DNA of 64,000 bases from an uncultured Campylobacterales bacterium (GTDB lineage Bacteria > Campylobacterota > Campylobacteria > Campylobacterales > Sulfurimonadaceae), in NCBI GenBank assembly GCA_903892995.1, contig CAITKP010000092.1, forward strand, positions 62,001-126,000, read 5' to 3'. Within the stretch, counting starts at the first letter, position 1. Every line of letters begins with the position of its first letter. Below the pieces are notes generated by a model. It did not search any database. It was not told where the DNA came from and was given only the letters and a program-made list of their open reading frames with translations. The position numbers and the translations under genes are program-made. Positions 26,568-35,201 of the stretch are shown here, piece by piece.

Positions 26568-27745
26568 GTTATGATTTTTCTCGCAGTGCAAGCAGAGAAA
26601 AATCAAACGCAGAGAAATATCAACTCAAAGAAAAGCTGTTTCACACAACAGATCTGCTTCCGATGTGGGTTGCTGATATGGATATTGACACTCCAGATTT
26701 TGTGATAGAGGCGGTGCAAAAAAGATTAGAGCATCCAAACTTTGGCTATGAAGAGATGCCATCTTCTGCTTTTTTAGCGCAAATAGCGTGGCTCAAACGC
26801 CATCATGATATTGTGTTTAAAGAGGAAGAACTTTTATACTCTCACTCGGTTGTAGCAAGTATGAATGTCGCTATCGAAGCTTTTAGCGAGGTCGGCGATA
26901 AGATTATTGTGCAATCACCTGTGTATCCGCCATTTTTTAAAAGTGTGACGCAGCATAACAGAAAAGTTTTGTTCAATCCTCTCAAAAAAGATGTCTCAGG
27001 GGAGTATAGATTTGACTTTGATGATCTGCGCTCAAAGATAGATAAGGACACAAAACTTCTTCTTCTTTGCTCACCGCACAATCCCCTTGGGCGTGTTTGG
27101 AGAAGAGAGGAGCTCTTGGAATTAGCCGATATCTGTTTGGAGCATAATATCGTTGTTTTCTCAGATGAGGTTCATAGTGATCTTGTTTTTGCACCAAATA
27201 AACATATCCCGTTTGCATCTTTGAGTGAAGCGGTTCGCGAAAACACTCTCACTGCTTTTGGTGTGGGAAAAAGTTTTAATCTCGCTTCATTTGCTATAAG
27301 TACAGTCGCAATTTCAAATAAACTGCTTCGAGAAAAGTACCAAAAAGTCTATGATAAGATCCATTTTGCTCAAGGCACAGCTTTAGGTCATGTGGCATTT
27401 GAAAATGCTTACATGTACGGCGATGTTTGGCTTTGTGAGCTAAAAGAGCATTTGCAAAAAAATATCGTTATGCTTGAAGAAGTTTGTAAAAAACATAATG
27501 ATAAAATCTCATTTATTGCGCCGCAGGGAACATATCTTGCATGGCTTGATTGTTCAAATATGCATCTTCATGAGAGAGAGTTGAGAGATTTTTTTGTAAA
27601 AGAGGCAAAACTTGGACTCTCTGCTGGCATCTCATTTTCAAAAGAGGGCAGCGGCTATATGCGTCTAAACTTTGCAGTCTCTACGGAGATTATGAAAGAA
27701 GCGATGGCGAGATTGGAACTTGCATTACAAAGGTTGAAAAGATGA
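26564..27745 (+). CDS. ovoB: PLP-dependent C-S lyase (MalY/PatB type), probable OvoB
   Basis: 393-residue fold-type I aminotransferase-like enzyme of the MalY/PatB cystathionine beta-lyase group: LPMWVADMDIDTPDFV (about residue 34), NFGYEEMP, SPVYPPFF, CSPHNPLGRVW and SDEVHSDLV are group markers; the PLP lysine is in FGVGKSFNLA. The ATG at 26564 overlaps the ovoA stop (ATGA) and has GGAG upstream; the TTG at 26552 is less likely. Ovothiol synthesis needs a PLP lyase to cleave the sulfoxide made by OvoA, so this gene is the natural OvoB. That assignment is inference from context. Palindrome at 27410. Confidence 0.85.
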   Translation: MSYDFSRSASREKSNAEKYQLKEKLFHTTDLLPMWVADMDIDTPDFVIEAVQKRLEHPNFGYEEMPSSAFLAQIAWLKRHHDIVFKEEELLYSHSVVASMNVAIEAFSEVGDKIIVQSPVYPPFFKSVTQHNRKVLFNPLKKDVSGEYRFDFDDLRSKIDKDTKLLLLCSPHNPLGRVWRREELLELADICLEHNIVVFSDEVHSDLVFAPNKHIPFASLSEAVRENTLTAFGVGKSFNLASFAISTVAISNKLLREKYQKVYDKIHFAQGTALGHVAFENAYMYGDVWLCELKEHLQKNIVMLEEVCKKHNDKISFIAPQGTYLAWLDCSNMHLHERELRDFFVKEAKLGLSAGISFSKEGSGYMRLNFAVSTEIMKEAMARLELALQRLKR

Positions 27746-27990
27746 TTGAGATCGATTGGGAAGAGTATAAATTTTATAAAAAGACAAGACACCAAAAGCT
27801 CCAATCCAAAGATAATTTTGATATTTTGATAGAGTTTTTAAAATATCACTATAAATTAACCGCCGCACAAGAGATTTTTGAAACCATAAAAGCGGATGAA
27901 ACGGGAGCGATGATGCTCAAAAAAAGAGAACTCGCAGAGAATGAACTTTTTGAAAAATATCTTTTTAAAGATATAAAATTTGATGACTGA
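27742..27990 (+). CDS. Small conserved-looking protein of unknown function
   Basis: 82 residues, highly charged and predicted helical, starting MIEIDWEEYKFYKKTRH and ending in an acidic tail. No cysteine, no signal peptide and no family that I recognise. AAGG precedes the ATG, which overlaps the upstream lyase stop by 4 bp; the 3' end overlaps the next gene by 8 bp. Translational coupling on both sides supports a real gene in the ovothiol operon. Confidence 0.6.
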   Translation: MIEIDWEEYKFYKKTRHQKLQSKDNFDILIEFLKYHYKLTAAQEIFETIKADETGAMMLKKRELAENELFEKYLFKDIKFDD

Positions 27991-28408
27991 TAATTTAGAA
28001 AAAATAGAGAAGTTTTTAGCAAAACACCATACTCTTTCGCTCTCTACATGTAAGGATAATATCTGCTCCACTTGCACGCTTTTTTATGCGTATGATAAGG
28101 AAGAAAACTGCTTTATCGTCGCATCAGATGAAAAAACAGAGCATGTCCAAAATCTTTTTTTCAATCCAAATGTCTCTGGAACTATTCATCTAGAAACTGA
28201 GCTTGTAGGAAAGATTCAAGGTGTTCAATTTAAGGGAAAAATGCTTACATGTAAGGATGAAAAGCGAATCTATTTAAAGCGATTTCCTTACGCTTTAGCT
28301 ATGAATCCTACACTTTGGAAAATAGAAGTGGAGTTTTTTAAGTTTACAGACAACCGTCTTGGATTTGGAAAAAAGCTTATTTGGCAGCGGGAAGCGGTTT
28401 CTCACTAA
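27983..28408 (+). CDS. UPF0306 (YhbP-like) flavin-binding split-barrel protein
   Basis: 142 residues of the pyridoxamine 5'-phosphate oxidase-like split-barrel superfamily. The order of motifs matches E. coli YhbP: FLAKHHTLSLST, EKTEHVQNL, GKIQGVQFKGKM and the terminal KFTDNRLGFGKKLIWQRE. YhbP biochemistry is undefined; the fold usually binds flavin or heme. The ATG at 27983 is preferred to the TTG one codon upstream. Last gene of the ovoA-ovoB run. Carries two palindromes (28045, 28246), both read as S/L-T-C-K. Confidence 0.82.
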   Translation: MTDNLEKIEKFLAKHHTLSLSTCKDNICSTCTLFYAYDKEENCFIVASDEKTEHVQNLFFNPNVSGTIHLETELVGKIQGVQFKGKMLTCKDEKRIYLKRFPYALAMNPTLWKIEVEFFKFTDNRLGFGKKLIWQREAVSH

Positions 28409-28556
28409 AATAAGCACACTCGATGCCTGAACTTTGTTTTACAACCATAGAAGGAATCATCTTAGACTTAAAACCGTATGCTTTGCAACCATGAGGCTGT
28501 GAAGCATTCCATGTCACAAAATAATATAAGCATCTTCTACAGTTTATACGTTGCAT
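28377..28556 (-). CDS. Small Cys-rich protein (possible metal-binding)
   Basis: 59 residues starting MQRINCRRCLYYFVTW. Four cysteines: a CxxC pair near the N-terminus, one in PHGCKAYGFKSK and one in SSGIECAYF, a spacing that suggests a single zinc or Fe-S site. I recall proteins of this pattern as short conserved proteins in proteobacteria, sometimes annotated as uracil-DNA glycosylase without clear basis; I would not use that name. The ATG at 28556 has an AAGAAG site upstream. Convergent, overlapping the YhbP-like gene by 32 bp. The MITE-like element begins 50 bp upstream. Confidence 0.7.
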   Translation of the reverse strand: MQRINCRRCLYYFVTWNASQPHGCKAYGFKSKMIPSMVVKQSSGIECAYFSEKPLPAAK

Positions 28557-28605
28557 AAATTGAACTTCTTTTAGTGGATTTTTGCAAAATTTTAGCATAA
28601 TAAAG

Positions 28606-28875
28606 TTATACAAAGTTCAATTAATCCAACATACACTAAATAAAAAAGAAGCTATTAGATACAAGGCAAATCTTTGTAGGACTAGCTTTAGCTAATCCAA
28701 AAAGATTTAACGAAGCTAGATGATAGCTTCTTTTTTACCCTTTGGGCGAGCATATTGCATCATCTTACTTCGTTGAAAATACTTGAAGCTACGAGTAGCG
28801 ACTGCGTTTTTTCGCCTTGCAATCTGACGCAATATACTCGTTTAGAGTATGTTGGATTAATTGAACTTTGTATAA
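28606..28875. mobile_element. 270-bp MITE-like element with 29-bp perfect terminal inverted repeats
   Basis: The ends 28606-28634 and 28847-28875 are perfect inverted repeats of 29 bp (outer ends TTATACAAAGTTCAATTAAT), extending to 35 bp with one mismatch. Inside are two nested structures. One is a perfect 14-bp inverted repeat, AAAAAAGAAGCTAT (28642-28655) with its complement at 28723-28736. The other is an imperfect long hairpin with GAGCATATTGC (about 28748) facing GCAATATACTC (about 28829). No open reading frame lies within. It occupies nearly all of the 350-bp gene-free stretch between the Cys-rich gene and dut. No certain target-site duplication is visible. Non-autonomous transposition is the likely origin. 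Confidence 0.65.
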
Positions 28876-28906
28876 AATACACCACTAGTTTTTATAAAGG
28901 TTTTTC

Positions 28907-29596
28907 ATGGATAAAATAGTATTGATGTTAGAGCTTCAGCAACAGTTAAATGATGCTACAAATGGTGCCCAGTGGACCAGTGGAGTGACAAAAAATGGTA
29001 AAGAGATCAACTGGAAACGATGCATTTATATGGAATGCGCAGAGATGATCGACTCGTTTGCATGGAAACACTGGAAAAATATCGCCGCAGAGCCTGATTG
29101 GGACAATCTCAAAATCGAAGTTGTAGATGTCTGGCATTTTATCTTGAGTCAAGCGATTGAAGAAAATGCAAAAGTTGGCAAGCTTAGTTTTGAAGATTTG
29201 GCAAATCAAAGTTGTGCAGTTTCTTCTTATGCGGGCATTACAAAACAAAACACCCTTTACGCATCTCAAAAAGAGATTATTGAACAAGTAGAACTTTTAA
29301 TGCTTGATGCACTCGAGCGTGATGGCTTTCATCTTTCTAAAATGATGGAACATTTTTTCACTTTAGTGAAAATGAGCGGGCTTGATATAGGTACGCTTTA
29401 TCGTCTATATGTTGGAAAAAATATTCTCAATCAGTTCCGTCAAGATCATGGATATAAAGATGGTTCTTATATAAAAATATGGAATGGAGTTGAAGATAAT
29501 GTTGTGATGAAGGGGATTTGGGAGGAAAATGGCGATATCGCTCCTGAATTTTTATATGAAAAACTTGAAGCACATTATGAGATTTTAGAGGCGTAA
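28907..29596 (+). CDS. dut: Dimeric dUTPase (all-alpha NTP pyrophosphatase type)
   Basis: Hydrolyses dUTP to dUMP and pyrophosphate, keeping uracil out of DNA. 229 residues of the all-alpha MazG-related fold known from Campylobacter and trypanosomatids, not the trimeric type. Metal-binding acidic motif YMECAEMIDSFAWKHWK (about residues 42-58) and EVVDVWHF (about 71) are intact; NQFRQDHGYKDGSYIK is the typical C-terminal motif. The promoter region is the right end of the MITE-like element. 2 bp before proA. Confidence 0.92.
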   Translation: MDKIVLMLELQQQLNDATNGAQWTSGVTKNGKEINWKRCIYMECAEMIDSFAWKHWKNIAAEPDWDNLKIEVVDVWHFILSQAIEENAKVGKLSFEDLANQSCAVSSYAGITKQNTLYASQKEIIEQVELLMLDALERDGFHLSKMMEHFFTLVKMSGLDIGTLYRLYVGKNILNQFRQDHGYKDGSYIKIWNGVEDNVVMKGIWEENGDIAPEFLYEKLEAHYEILEA

Positions 29597-29598
29597 AT

Positions 29599-30831
29599 AT
29601 GGAAAACTTTTTAAAAGAAGCAAAGCACTCTAGCCGTGTTTTAAATGAACTCAGCGGTGCGCAAAAAAATAAAATCTTGCATCAAATGGCGGCATCCCTG
29701 CGCTCAAACACTATGAATATCATAGAAGCAAATGCCCTTGATATGAGAGATGCTGAGGCGAATGATCTTTCATCCGCACTAAAAGATAGACTCTATTTGG
29801 ATGAGAAACGTATCGAGGCGATGGCTGTGGCTTTAGAAGAGATCGCAGCTTTAAAAGAGCCTGTAGGACGTGTCTTGGATGGCTGGGTCACAGAAGATGG
29901 TCTTAAAATCGAGAAGGTTTCTATTCCTATTGGCGTGATTGGTATCATCTATGAATCTCGCCCAAATGTTACAAGTGACACAGCAGCTCTTTGTTTTAAA
30001 AGCTCAAATGTATGCGTACTCAAAGGCGGCAAAGAAGCTGAAAATTCAAACGTGGCAATTGCAGATGTTTTACGTTCTGTCTTGCTTCAAAATAATCTTC
30101 CAGCCTCTATGATCTCTTTGTTGCCAGACTCTTCGCGTGAGGGTGTCGCAAAGCTTATCAAAATGGATAAATATGTGGATCTTATCGTACCTCGTGGCGG
30201 AGAGGGTTTGATCCGCTATGTGTGTGATAATGCAAGCGTTCCTGTGGTCAAACATGATAAAGGACAATGCCACACCTACATCGATAAAGATGCCATTATG
30301 GAAGACGCGATCAAAATAGCGATCAATGCAAAAGTCTCTCGTCCAGGAGTTTGTAACGCAATGGAAACTCTGCTTGTGGATAGAGCGATAGCAAAAGAGA
30401 CGCTGCCAACACTAAAAACAGCTTTTGATGAAGCGGGAACATCACTCAAAGGGTGTAGCGCAACACAAGAGATCATCACTGTTGCAGATGCAAGTGATGA
30501 GGATTTTGATACAGAGTACTTGGCAAATATTCTCAATATTAAGATCGTTGATGGCGTGGATGGTGCGATTGAGCATATCGTGCGATTTGGTTCTGGACAC
30601 TCAGAGGCGATCATTACGCAAAATATCAGTGTGGCTGAGAAGTTCTTAAACGCTATTGATGCCGCAGCTGTCTATCTCAACGCTTCTACTCGCTTTACTG
30701 ATGGCGGAGCTTTTGGTTTTGGCGCGGAGGTTGGCATTAGCACCAACAAACTTCACGCTCGTGGACCGATGGGCATAGAGGGACTCACAACATATAAATA
30801 TAAAATTTATGGTTCAGGTCAGATTCGTTGA
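29599..30831 (+). CDS. proA: Gamma-glutamyl phosphate reductase
   Basis: NADPH-dependent reduction of gamma-glutamyl phosphate to the semialdehyde, second step of proline synthesis. Aldehyde-dehydrogenase fold: IYESRPNVTSD (about 114), KGGKEAENSN, PRGGEGLI, and catalytic Cys in KVSRPGVCNAMETL (about residue 255). The C-terminal RFTDGGAFGFGAEVGIST is intact. 410 residues. proB is not in the window. Its stop overlaps the TTG of the following ABC gene. Confidence 0.96.
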   Translation: MENFLKEAKHSSRVLNELSGAQKNKILHQMAASLRSNTMNIIEANALDMRDAEANDLSSALKDRLYLDEKRIEAMAVALEEIAALKEPVGRVLDGWVTEDGLKIEKVSIPIGVIGIIYESRPNVTSDTAALCFKSSNVCVLKGGKEAENSNVAIADVLRSVLLQNNLPASMISLLPDSSREGVAKLIKMDKYVDLIVPRGGEGLIRYVCDNASVPVVKHDKGQCHTYIDKDAIMEDAIKIAINAKVSRPGVCNAMETLLVDRAIAKETLPTLKTAFDEAGTSLKGCSATQEIITVADASDEDFDTEYLANILNIKIVDGVDGAIEHIVRFGSGHSEAIITQNISVAEKFLNAIDAAAVYLNASTRFTDGGAFGFGAEVGISTNKLHARGPMGIEGLTTYKYKIYGSGQIR

Positions 30832-31403
30832 GAGAAAAAGTCTTACATGTAGAGGCACTTAGCTTTGGATATACAAAGCAAAAAATGCTCTATAAAGATT
30901 TCAATCTTTCCCTGCATGCTGGAGAAATTAAAGCGATTGTTGGAGAGAGCGGGGTTGGCAAATCGACTCTCTTTGAGCTTATTTTAAAGAACTTAAAACC
31001 CATCAAGGGAACGCTTACATGTAAGAGAGTTTCGCAGGTTTTTCAAGATCCTTACAGCTCTTTTCATCCAAGTTATAAAATAATCGAGCAGATAAAAGAT
31101 GTTGCAGAAATAGCTGAGATTGATAAATATTTAGAGAGTATGAATCTAGATGGCTCGCTTTTAGAGAAATATTCACATGAACTCTCAGGCGGACAACTAC
31201 AACGTGCTTCTATACTGCGTGCACTGCTGATGAAGCCCCAACTGCTTCTTTTGGATGAGCCGACATCCGCTCTTGATAATATTATCGCACTTGATGTGAT
31301 GAGGATGCTTTTAACGCATTTGGATCAGATGGGGATGCTTCTTATCACGCACGATAAAGATCTAGCCTCTTGGTGCAGTGATGAAGTGATAGAGATCAGC
31401 TAA
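30828..31403 (+). CDS. Orphan ABC-transporter ATPase (peptide/nickel importer type)
   Basis: 191 residues: Walker A GESGVGKST (about 37-45), Q-loop VFQDPYSSFHPS (a spacing typical of the Dpp/Opp/Nik class), signature LSGGQLQR (about 123), Walker B LLLLDEPTSALD and H-loop LLITHDKD. It is shorter than full Dpp ATPases because the C-terminal oligopeptide-binding extension is missing. Start TTG at 30828 overlaps the proA stop by 4 bp. No permease or binding protein is adjacent, so the partner is unknown. Palindromes at 30844 and 31016. Confidence 0.85.
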   Translation: MREKVLHVEALSFGYTKQKMLYKDFNLSLHAGEIKAIVGESGVGKSTLFELILKNLKPIKGTLTCKRVSQVFQDPYSSFHPSYKIIEQIKDVAEIAEIDKYLESMNLDGSLLEKYSHELSGGQLQRASILRALLMKPQLLLLDEPTSALDNIIALDVMRMLLTHLDQMGMLLITHDKDLASWCSDEVIEIS

Positions 31404-31800
31404 GAGAGGGTTTTATAAGATACTTTGCAAGATAAAAACCACTTCCTGCCATAAACACTGCTCCTATTGCACTCAAGCTGATATTTAAAAGAGCCAAACC
31501 AATACTGCCACTTTCTAAAAGAAGAAAGCTCTCTATCGCAAAAGTAGAGTAGGTAGTAAATCCACCAAGAATCCCAGTTGTAAGAAAACTCTTTACATGT
31601 AAAGGAAAAAGAGTCGTGTACATGAAGTAAGCGATTAAAATTCCCATGATAAAACTACCAAAGAGGTTGACTCCAAGTGTTCCAAAAGGGAGATCATGAG
31701 GTAGCTTGTTGGAAATAAGTCCATTGACGTAAGAGCGAAGCACAGCGCCTATGAAACCGCCGCTACCTATTGCGAGTATTGTTTGCCAACTCATCGTCAT
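31396..31800 (-). CDS. crcB: Fluoride efflux channel CrcB/Fluc
   Basis: 134-residue membrane protein with four helices. GGFIGAVLRSYVNG (about 14-27), GTLGVNLFGSFIMG (about 42-55) and GGFTTYSTFAIES (about 80-92) are the conserved Fluc motifs, including the pore-lining Asn and the sodium-site glycine-threonine stretch. Overlaps plsC upstream by 38 bp and converges on the ABC gene with an 8-bp overlap. It is last in a long minus-strand run, so no dedicated fluoride riboswitch is visible. Confidence 0.92.
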   Translation of the reverse strand: MTMSWQTILAIGSGGFIGAVLRSYVNGLISNKLPHDLPFGTLGVNLFGSFIMGILIAYFMYTTLFPLHVKSFLTTGILGGFTTYSTFAIESFLLLESGSIGLALLNISLSAIGAVFMAGSGFYLAKYLIKPSLS

Positions 31801-32461
31801 ACACCTTTTGCATTTTTACTCGCAAGTTGTCCATCCATGCTGGATCCTCTTTATCTGCGATAAAAGAGTCTAAGAAAATAACTTTTATTTTGCGTGGTCT
31901 ATAGTAATATTTTTTTATGTTGTAACATGAAGCAGTAGCTATAAGCACGATTGGCTGGACACGCAGGGCGTATTTGTCCGCGACGATCTTTGCTCCAGGT
32001 TTAAAAGGAAGCATTTTACCGCTTGTACTTCTTGTGCCCTCAGGGAAGATCGTGATAACACGACCCTCATCAAGTCTCTCTTTACTCGCTTTTAGAAGTT
32101 TTACAAGAGAAGTTTTACTCTCTCGCTCAATTGGTATATCGTTTGGTAAGCGTAGTGTGAGTCCAAAGAAAGGGATATCAAAAAGCTCTTTTTTTGCGAC
32201 CCATGCGAGATCACGCTTGGAGACAAGCTCCATCACGCCAATATCAAGATCACTTTGGTGGTTGATTAAAAACATCTGTGCATTTGGGTCCTCTTGACCT
32301 ATTTTTTCAAAAGACCAAAAAGTGAGGAGCTGTATAAATTTTGAAGCTATTTTTTGTGCATGAGGCTTTGGTACGAACTTGAAGATAAGTATCATCAAGC
32401 TCATGCCGCTAAAGATTATAAATGTTGCGTATGCCCAACTAATTCGAGCAAGCATCTGCAT
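31763..32461 (-). CDS. plsC: 1-acyl-sn-glycerol-3-phosphate acyltransferase
   Basis: Acylates lysophosphatidate to phosphatidate at the inner membrane. The HX4D catalytic motif is NHQSDLD (about residue 67), and the glycerophosphate-binding motif is FPEGTRS (about 139). N-terminal membrane helix at residues 6-28. 232 residues. Overlaps the upstream membrane-protein gene by 23 bp; an ATG two codons in is an alternative start. Confidence 0.92.
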   Translation of the reverse strand: MQMLARISWAYATFIIFSGMSLMILIFKFVPKPHAQKIASKFIQLLTFWSFEKIGQEDPNAQMFLINHQSDLDIGVMELVSKRDLAWVAKKELFDIPFFGLTLRLPNDIPIERESKTSLVKLLKASKERLDEGRVITIFPEGTRSTSGKMLPFKPGAKIVADKYALRVQPIVLIATASCYNIKKYYYRPRKIKVIFLDSFIADKEDPAWMDNLRVKMQKVYDDELANNTRNR

Positions 32462-33572
32462 TTTTTATCCATCCAATTTTATCAGTGCTGAGTTTTACTT
32501 TTTTAAACTCACCGCTTTCACCCTCGATTTCAAGCTTCTCTTCTGTGACCGTTTTGTAAAAGATCGTTCCATTGTTCAAAGGAAGTAGATATACATTTGA
32601 ACCCTGTTTTACACACATAAGTTCTGATGGTTTCATGATAGAAACAATATATCCAATTGGAAGGATTAGGATGATAAGCAGTTTGTATTTTTTCTTCCAC
32701 ATTATCAAAGCAAACATTACAATTAAAAATATAATTGCCACTGTGAGTTTTAATCCAGTGAGTTGTTGATCTTTTGGTGAAAGATCGCTTTGAGTAACAA
32801 CGCTATCATCATCGATAATAATAGGAATAGATATTTTTTCAAACTCTTGATTTTTGAGATTGAAATAAGTAAAATCAAAGCTCTCAACACCCTTTTTTAT
32901 AATCGCATAATAGGTGATTTTTGGACTCATAAAACTATTGTCGATAGACTCTATACCTTGTTTTTCGACGTTTTGCATCTTCATACGACTTAGATCAGAT
33001 CTTGTTGCTGTTGCTGTAAATAAGACAATATTATTATTTTTATCGTAGCTTGTGATCTTGTGTGTGAGAAGATTAAAATCCTCTGCAACAATATTAGAAA
33101 AATCAGCTCTTGGGTTAAGTGTAATAACATTGAGTCTCTGACCACTTAGTCTAGTTGGTACAGGATAAGCATTTTCTGAATCATCGGATGCGGTTGCTAC
33201 GACATCAGGAAGTGAAGCATTTGAGCCTGTCACTTGAAAGTAGAAGGTATCAATAAAATAGTTACCCTCTTTTGTTTGTGTCGTTTTATCATCGATAAGG
33301 ATGATGTGATACCCTTTTTCAAAATTAAAAGAGATATCTTGATAGTTTGGATCAGTTGAGAGTGATTTTATTGTGACCGAAAATATCTCACCATTGACAA
33401 CTCTATGTGGCACACTGCTGTATGCAAGCTGTACGATTTGAGGTCCAGAAGGTGCTTGTGATCCCGCTGTATCAGCGACTACATCTGTAGGGGTTGATTC
33501 TACAGATGCATTGTTTTCTTCAGCAAAAGAGGTGTGGAAAATGAGCAAAAATGCAAGGAGTAAACGTATCAC
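32439..33572 (-). CDS. Exported membrane protein with C-terminal SH3-like region, unknown function
   Basis: 377 residues. A cleavable signal peptide ([19 protein letters not shown]) is followed by a large beta-rich periplasmic part (about 45-270), a pair of closely spaced transmembrane helices (about 276-293 and 299-312), and a C-terminal region resembling a bacterial SH3 domain ([20 protein letters not shown], ending [11 protein letters not shown]). The two-helix hairpin puts both soluble regions on the periplasmic side. The gene overlaps purQ by 4 bp and plsC by 23 bp. I do not recognise the family; a cell-envelope role is inferred. Confidence 0.72.
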   Translation of the reverse strand: MIRLLLAFLLIFHTSFAEENNASVESTPTDVVADTAGSQAPSGPQIVQLAYSSVPHRVVNGEIFSVTIKSLSTDPNYQDISFNFEKGYHIILIDDKTTQTKEGNYFIDTFYFQVTGSNASLPDVVATASDDSENAYPVPTRLSGQRLNVITLNPRADFSNIVAEDFNLLTHKITSYDKNNNIVLFTATATRSDLSRMKMQNVEKQGIESIDNSFMSPKITYYAIIKKGVESFDFTYFNLKNQEFEKISIPIIIDDDSVVTQSDLSPKDQQLTGLKLTVAIIFLIVMFALIMWKKKYKLLIILILPIGYIVSIMKPSELMCVKQGSNVYLLPLNNGTIFYKTVTEEKLEIEGESGEFKKVKLSTDKIGWIKNADACSN

Positions 33573-34243
33573 GCGCTTAAAAAGCCCTCAAGCATTTTGA
33601 CACCGTCATCACTTCCTAAAATCAGCTCCATAGCACGTTCAGGATGTGGCATAAGACCAAACACATTTTTTTCTTTATTGCAAATTCCTGCAATAGAATC
33701 GATTGAACCGTTTGGATTTGATTCATTTCCATTTTCATCTGTATATTTTAGTAAAACTTGATTGTTCGCATAAAGATCTTTAAGACCTACTGGATCAATA
33801 AAATAGTTTCCATCATGATGCGCAATTGGAATATTGACAACGTCGTTAAGAGTTAGTTTCTCTAAAAATATATTGTCATTATTGATTACTTTCAAGTTAT
33901 GGTGGCGAGAGATAAAGTGAAGTGACTCATTTCTCTTTAGTGCTCCTGGAAGTAATCCAGCTTCTGTTAAAACTTGAAAACCATTACAGATACCAAGTAC
34001 TTTTCCACCACTGTTTGCATACTCTTTAACAGCTTTCATAATAGGTGAAAATTTTGCGATAGCACCACTTCTAAGATAATCTCCATAACTAAATCCACCT
34101 GCTACGACAACAAGGTCGATATCAGTTGGAAGAGCTGTTTCTTTATGCCAGATTATTTGAGTCTGGGCTCCGAGTTTTTTAAAGGCATAAACTGTATCAT
34201 ATTCACAGTTTGTGCCTGGAAATTGAAGTATTGCTACTTTCAT
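33569..34243 (-). CDS. purQ: Phosphoribosylformylglycinamidine synthase subunit PurQ
   Basis: Glutamine amidotransferase subunit of the three-part FGAM synthase (PurLQS), step four of purine synthesis. Nucleophile Cys in [11 protein letters not shown] (about residue 86), [16 protein letters not shown] before it, and MPHPERA with the catalytic His near the C-terminus. 224 residues. Overlaps purS by 4 bp. Confidence 0.96.
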   Translation of the reverse strand: MKVAILQFPGTNCEYDTVYAFKKLGAQTQIIWHKETALPTDIDLVVVAGGFSYGDYLRSGAIAKFSPIMKAVKEYANSGGKVLGICNGFQVLTEAGLLPGALKRNESLHFISRHHNLKVINNDNIFLEKLTLNDVVNIPIAHHDGNYFIDPVGLKDLYANNQVLLKYTDENGNESNPNGSIDSIAGICNKEKNVFGLMPHPERAMELILGSDDGVKMLEGFLSA

Positions 34244-34482
34244 TTGATCAACTCGATATCGTAATCTTCAATAACTGTGTTTGCAAGAAGATCTTCACAC
34301 ATTTGTGTTACATCCGCACGAACTTTGTCATGGTCATCATTGTCAATTTTCAGAATGATCTGTTTACCGACTCTAACATCTTTGATCCCTTCAAAATGAA
34401 GAGAATCTAGAGCGTGATGTACTGCTTTTCCTTGTGAATCAAGAACGCCGTTTTTAAGTGATATATTTACTATTGCTGTCAT
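34240..34482 (-). CDS. purS: Phosphoribosylformylglycinamidine synthase subunit PurS
   Basis: 80-residue subunit that docks PurQ onto PurL and helps channel ammonia. Begins MTAIVNISLKNGVLDSQGKA and has the family's ALDSLHFEGIKDVRVGK. purL is not in the window. Lies between purC (2-bp gap) and purQ (4-bp overlap). Confidence 0.94.
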   Translation of the reverse strand: MTAIVNISLKNGVLDSQGKAVHHALDSLHFEGIKDVRVGKQIILKIDNDDHDKVRADVTQMCEDLLANTVIEDYDIELIK

Positions 34483-34484
34483 TG

Positions 34485-35198
34485 TTATTTTCCTAATATT
34501 CTATTTAAAACTTCTTCATAAGCCATTTTAAGACCGCCTAAACCTTGACGAAAACGGTCTTTATCCATTTTTTCGCCTGTATTCATATCCCAAAAACGAC
34601 AGTTATCTGGAGAAATTTCATCAATTAAGATGATATTGCCATTACTGTCTTTTCCAAATTCAAGCTTGAAATCTACAAGATTTAATCCTTTATCTGCAAA
34701 ATATGGACGTAAAATATCATTGATTTGGCGAGCCATACGACGGATTTTGTCCAACTCATCTTGATACTCTACAAGCCCTAAAATAAGTGCATGTTGGTCA
34801 TTGAGTTTTGGATCTCCAAGATCATCGTTTTTATAATCAAATTCGACTAAAGTAAATGGAAGTACTTTTCCATCCTCAATACCAAGGTTTTTGCTCAAAC
34901 TTCCTGTTGCGATGTTGCGAACGATTACTTCAATCAAAATAACTTCAGCTTTTTTATGTAGCATATGATTGTCATCTATCATTTTAACAAAGTGCGTCGG
35001 AATCCCTTTTTCGCTAAGCATTTTAAATAGTTCAGTAGAGATTTTATTATTTAATGCGCCTTTGCCTGCTTCACTTGCTTTTTTAAGTCCGTTAAATGCA
35101 GTAAGGTCATCTTTAAATTCAGAGATCACCAAATCTTTATCATCTGTCAAATAAAGTTTTTTAGCTTTTCCTTCATAAAGAAGTTCACGTTTTTCCAT
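34485..35198 (-). CDS. purC: Phosphoribosylaminoimidazole-succinocarboxamide synthase
   Basis: ATP-dependent joining of CAIR and aspartate to SAICAR in purine synthesis. N-terminal [36 protein letters not shown] and [12 protein letters not shown] are family signatures. 237 residues. It precedes purS and purQ and follows ctpA by 3 bp, so purine genes are read through from a protease gene. Confidence 0.96.
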   Translation of the reverse strand: MEKRELLYEGKAKKLYLTDDKDLVISEFKDDLTAFNGLKKASEAGKGALNNKISTELFKMLSEKGIPTHFVKMIDDNHMLHKKAEVILIEVIVRNIATGSLSKNLGIEDGKVLPFTLVEFDYKNDDLGDPKLNDQHALILGLVEYQDELDKIRRMARQINDILRPYFADKGLNLVDFKLEFGKDSNGNIILIDEISPDNCRFWDMNTGEKMDKDRFRQGLGGLKMAYEEVLNRILGK

Positions 35199-35201
35199 TT
35201 T

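Noticed and set aside
31300-31840. Fluoride riboswitch for crcB
   Set aside because: crcB overlaps plsC upstream, leaving no leader; no riboswitch pattern seen.
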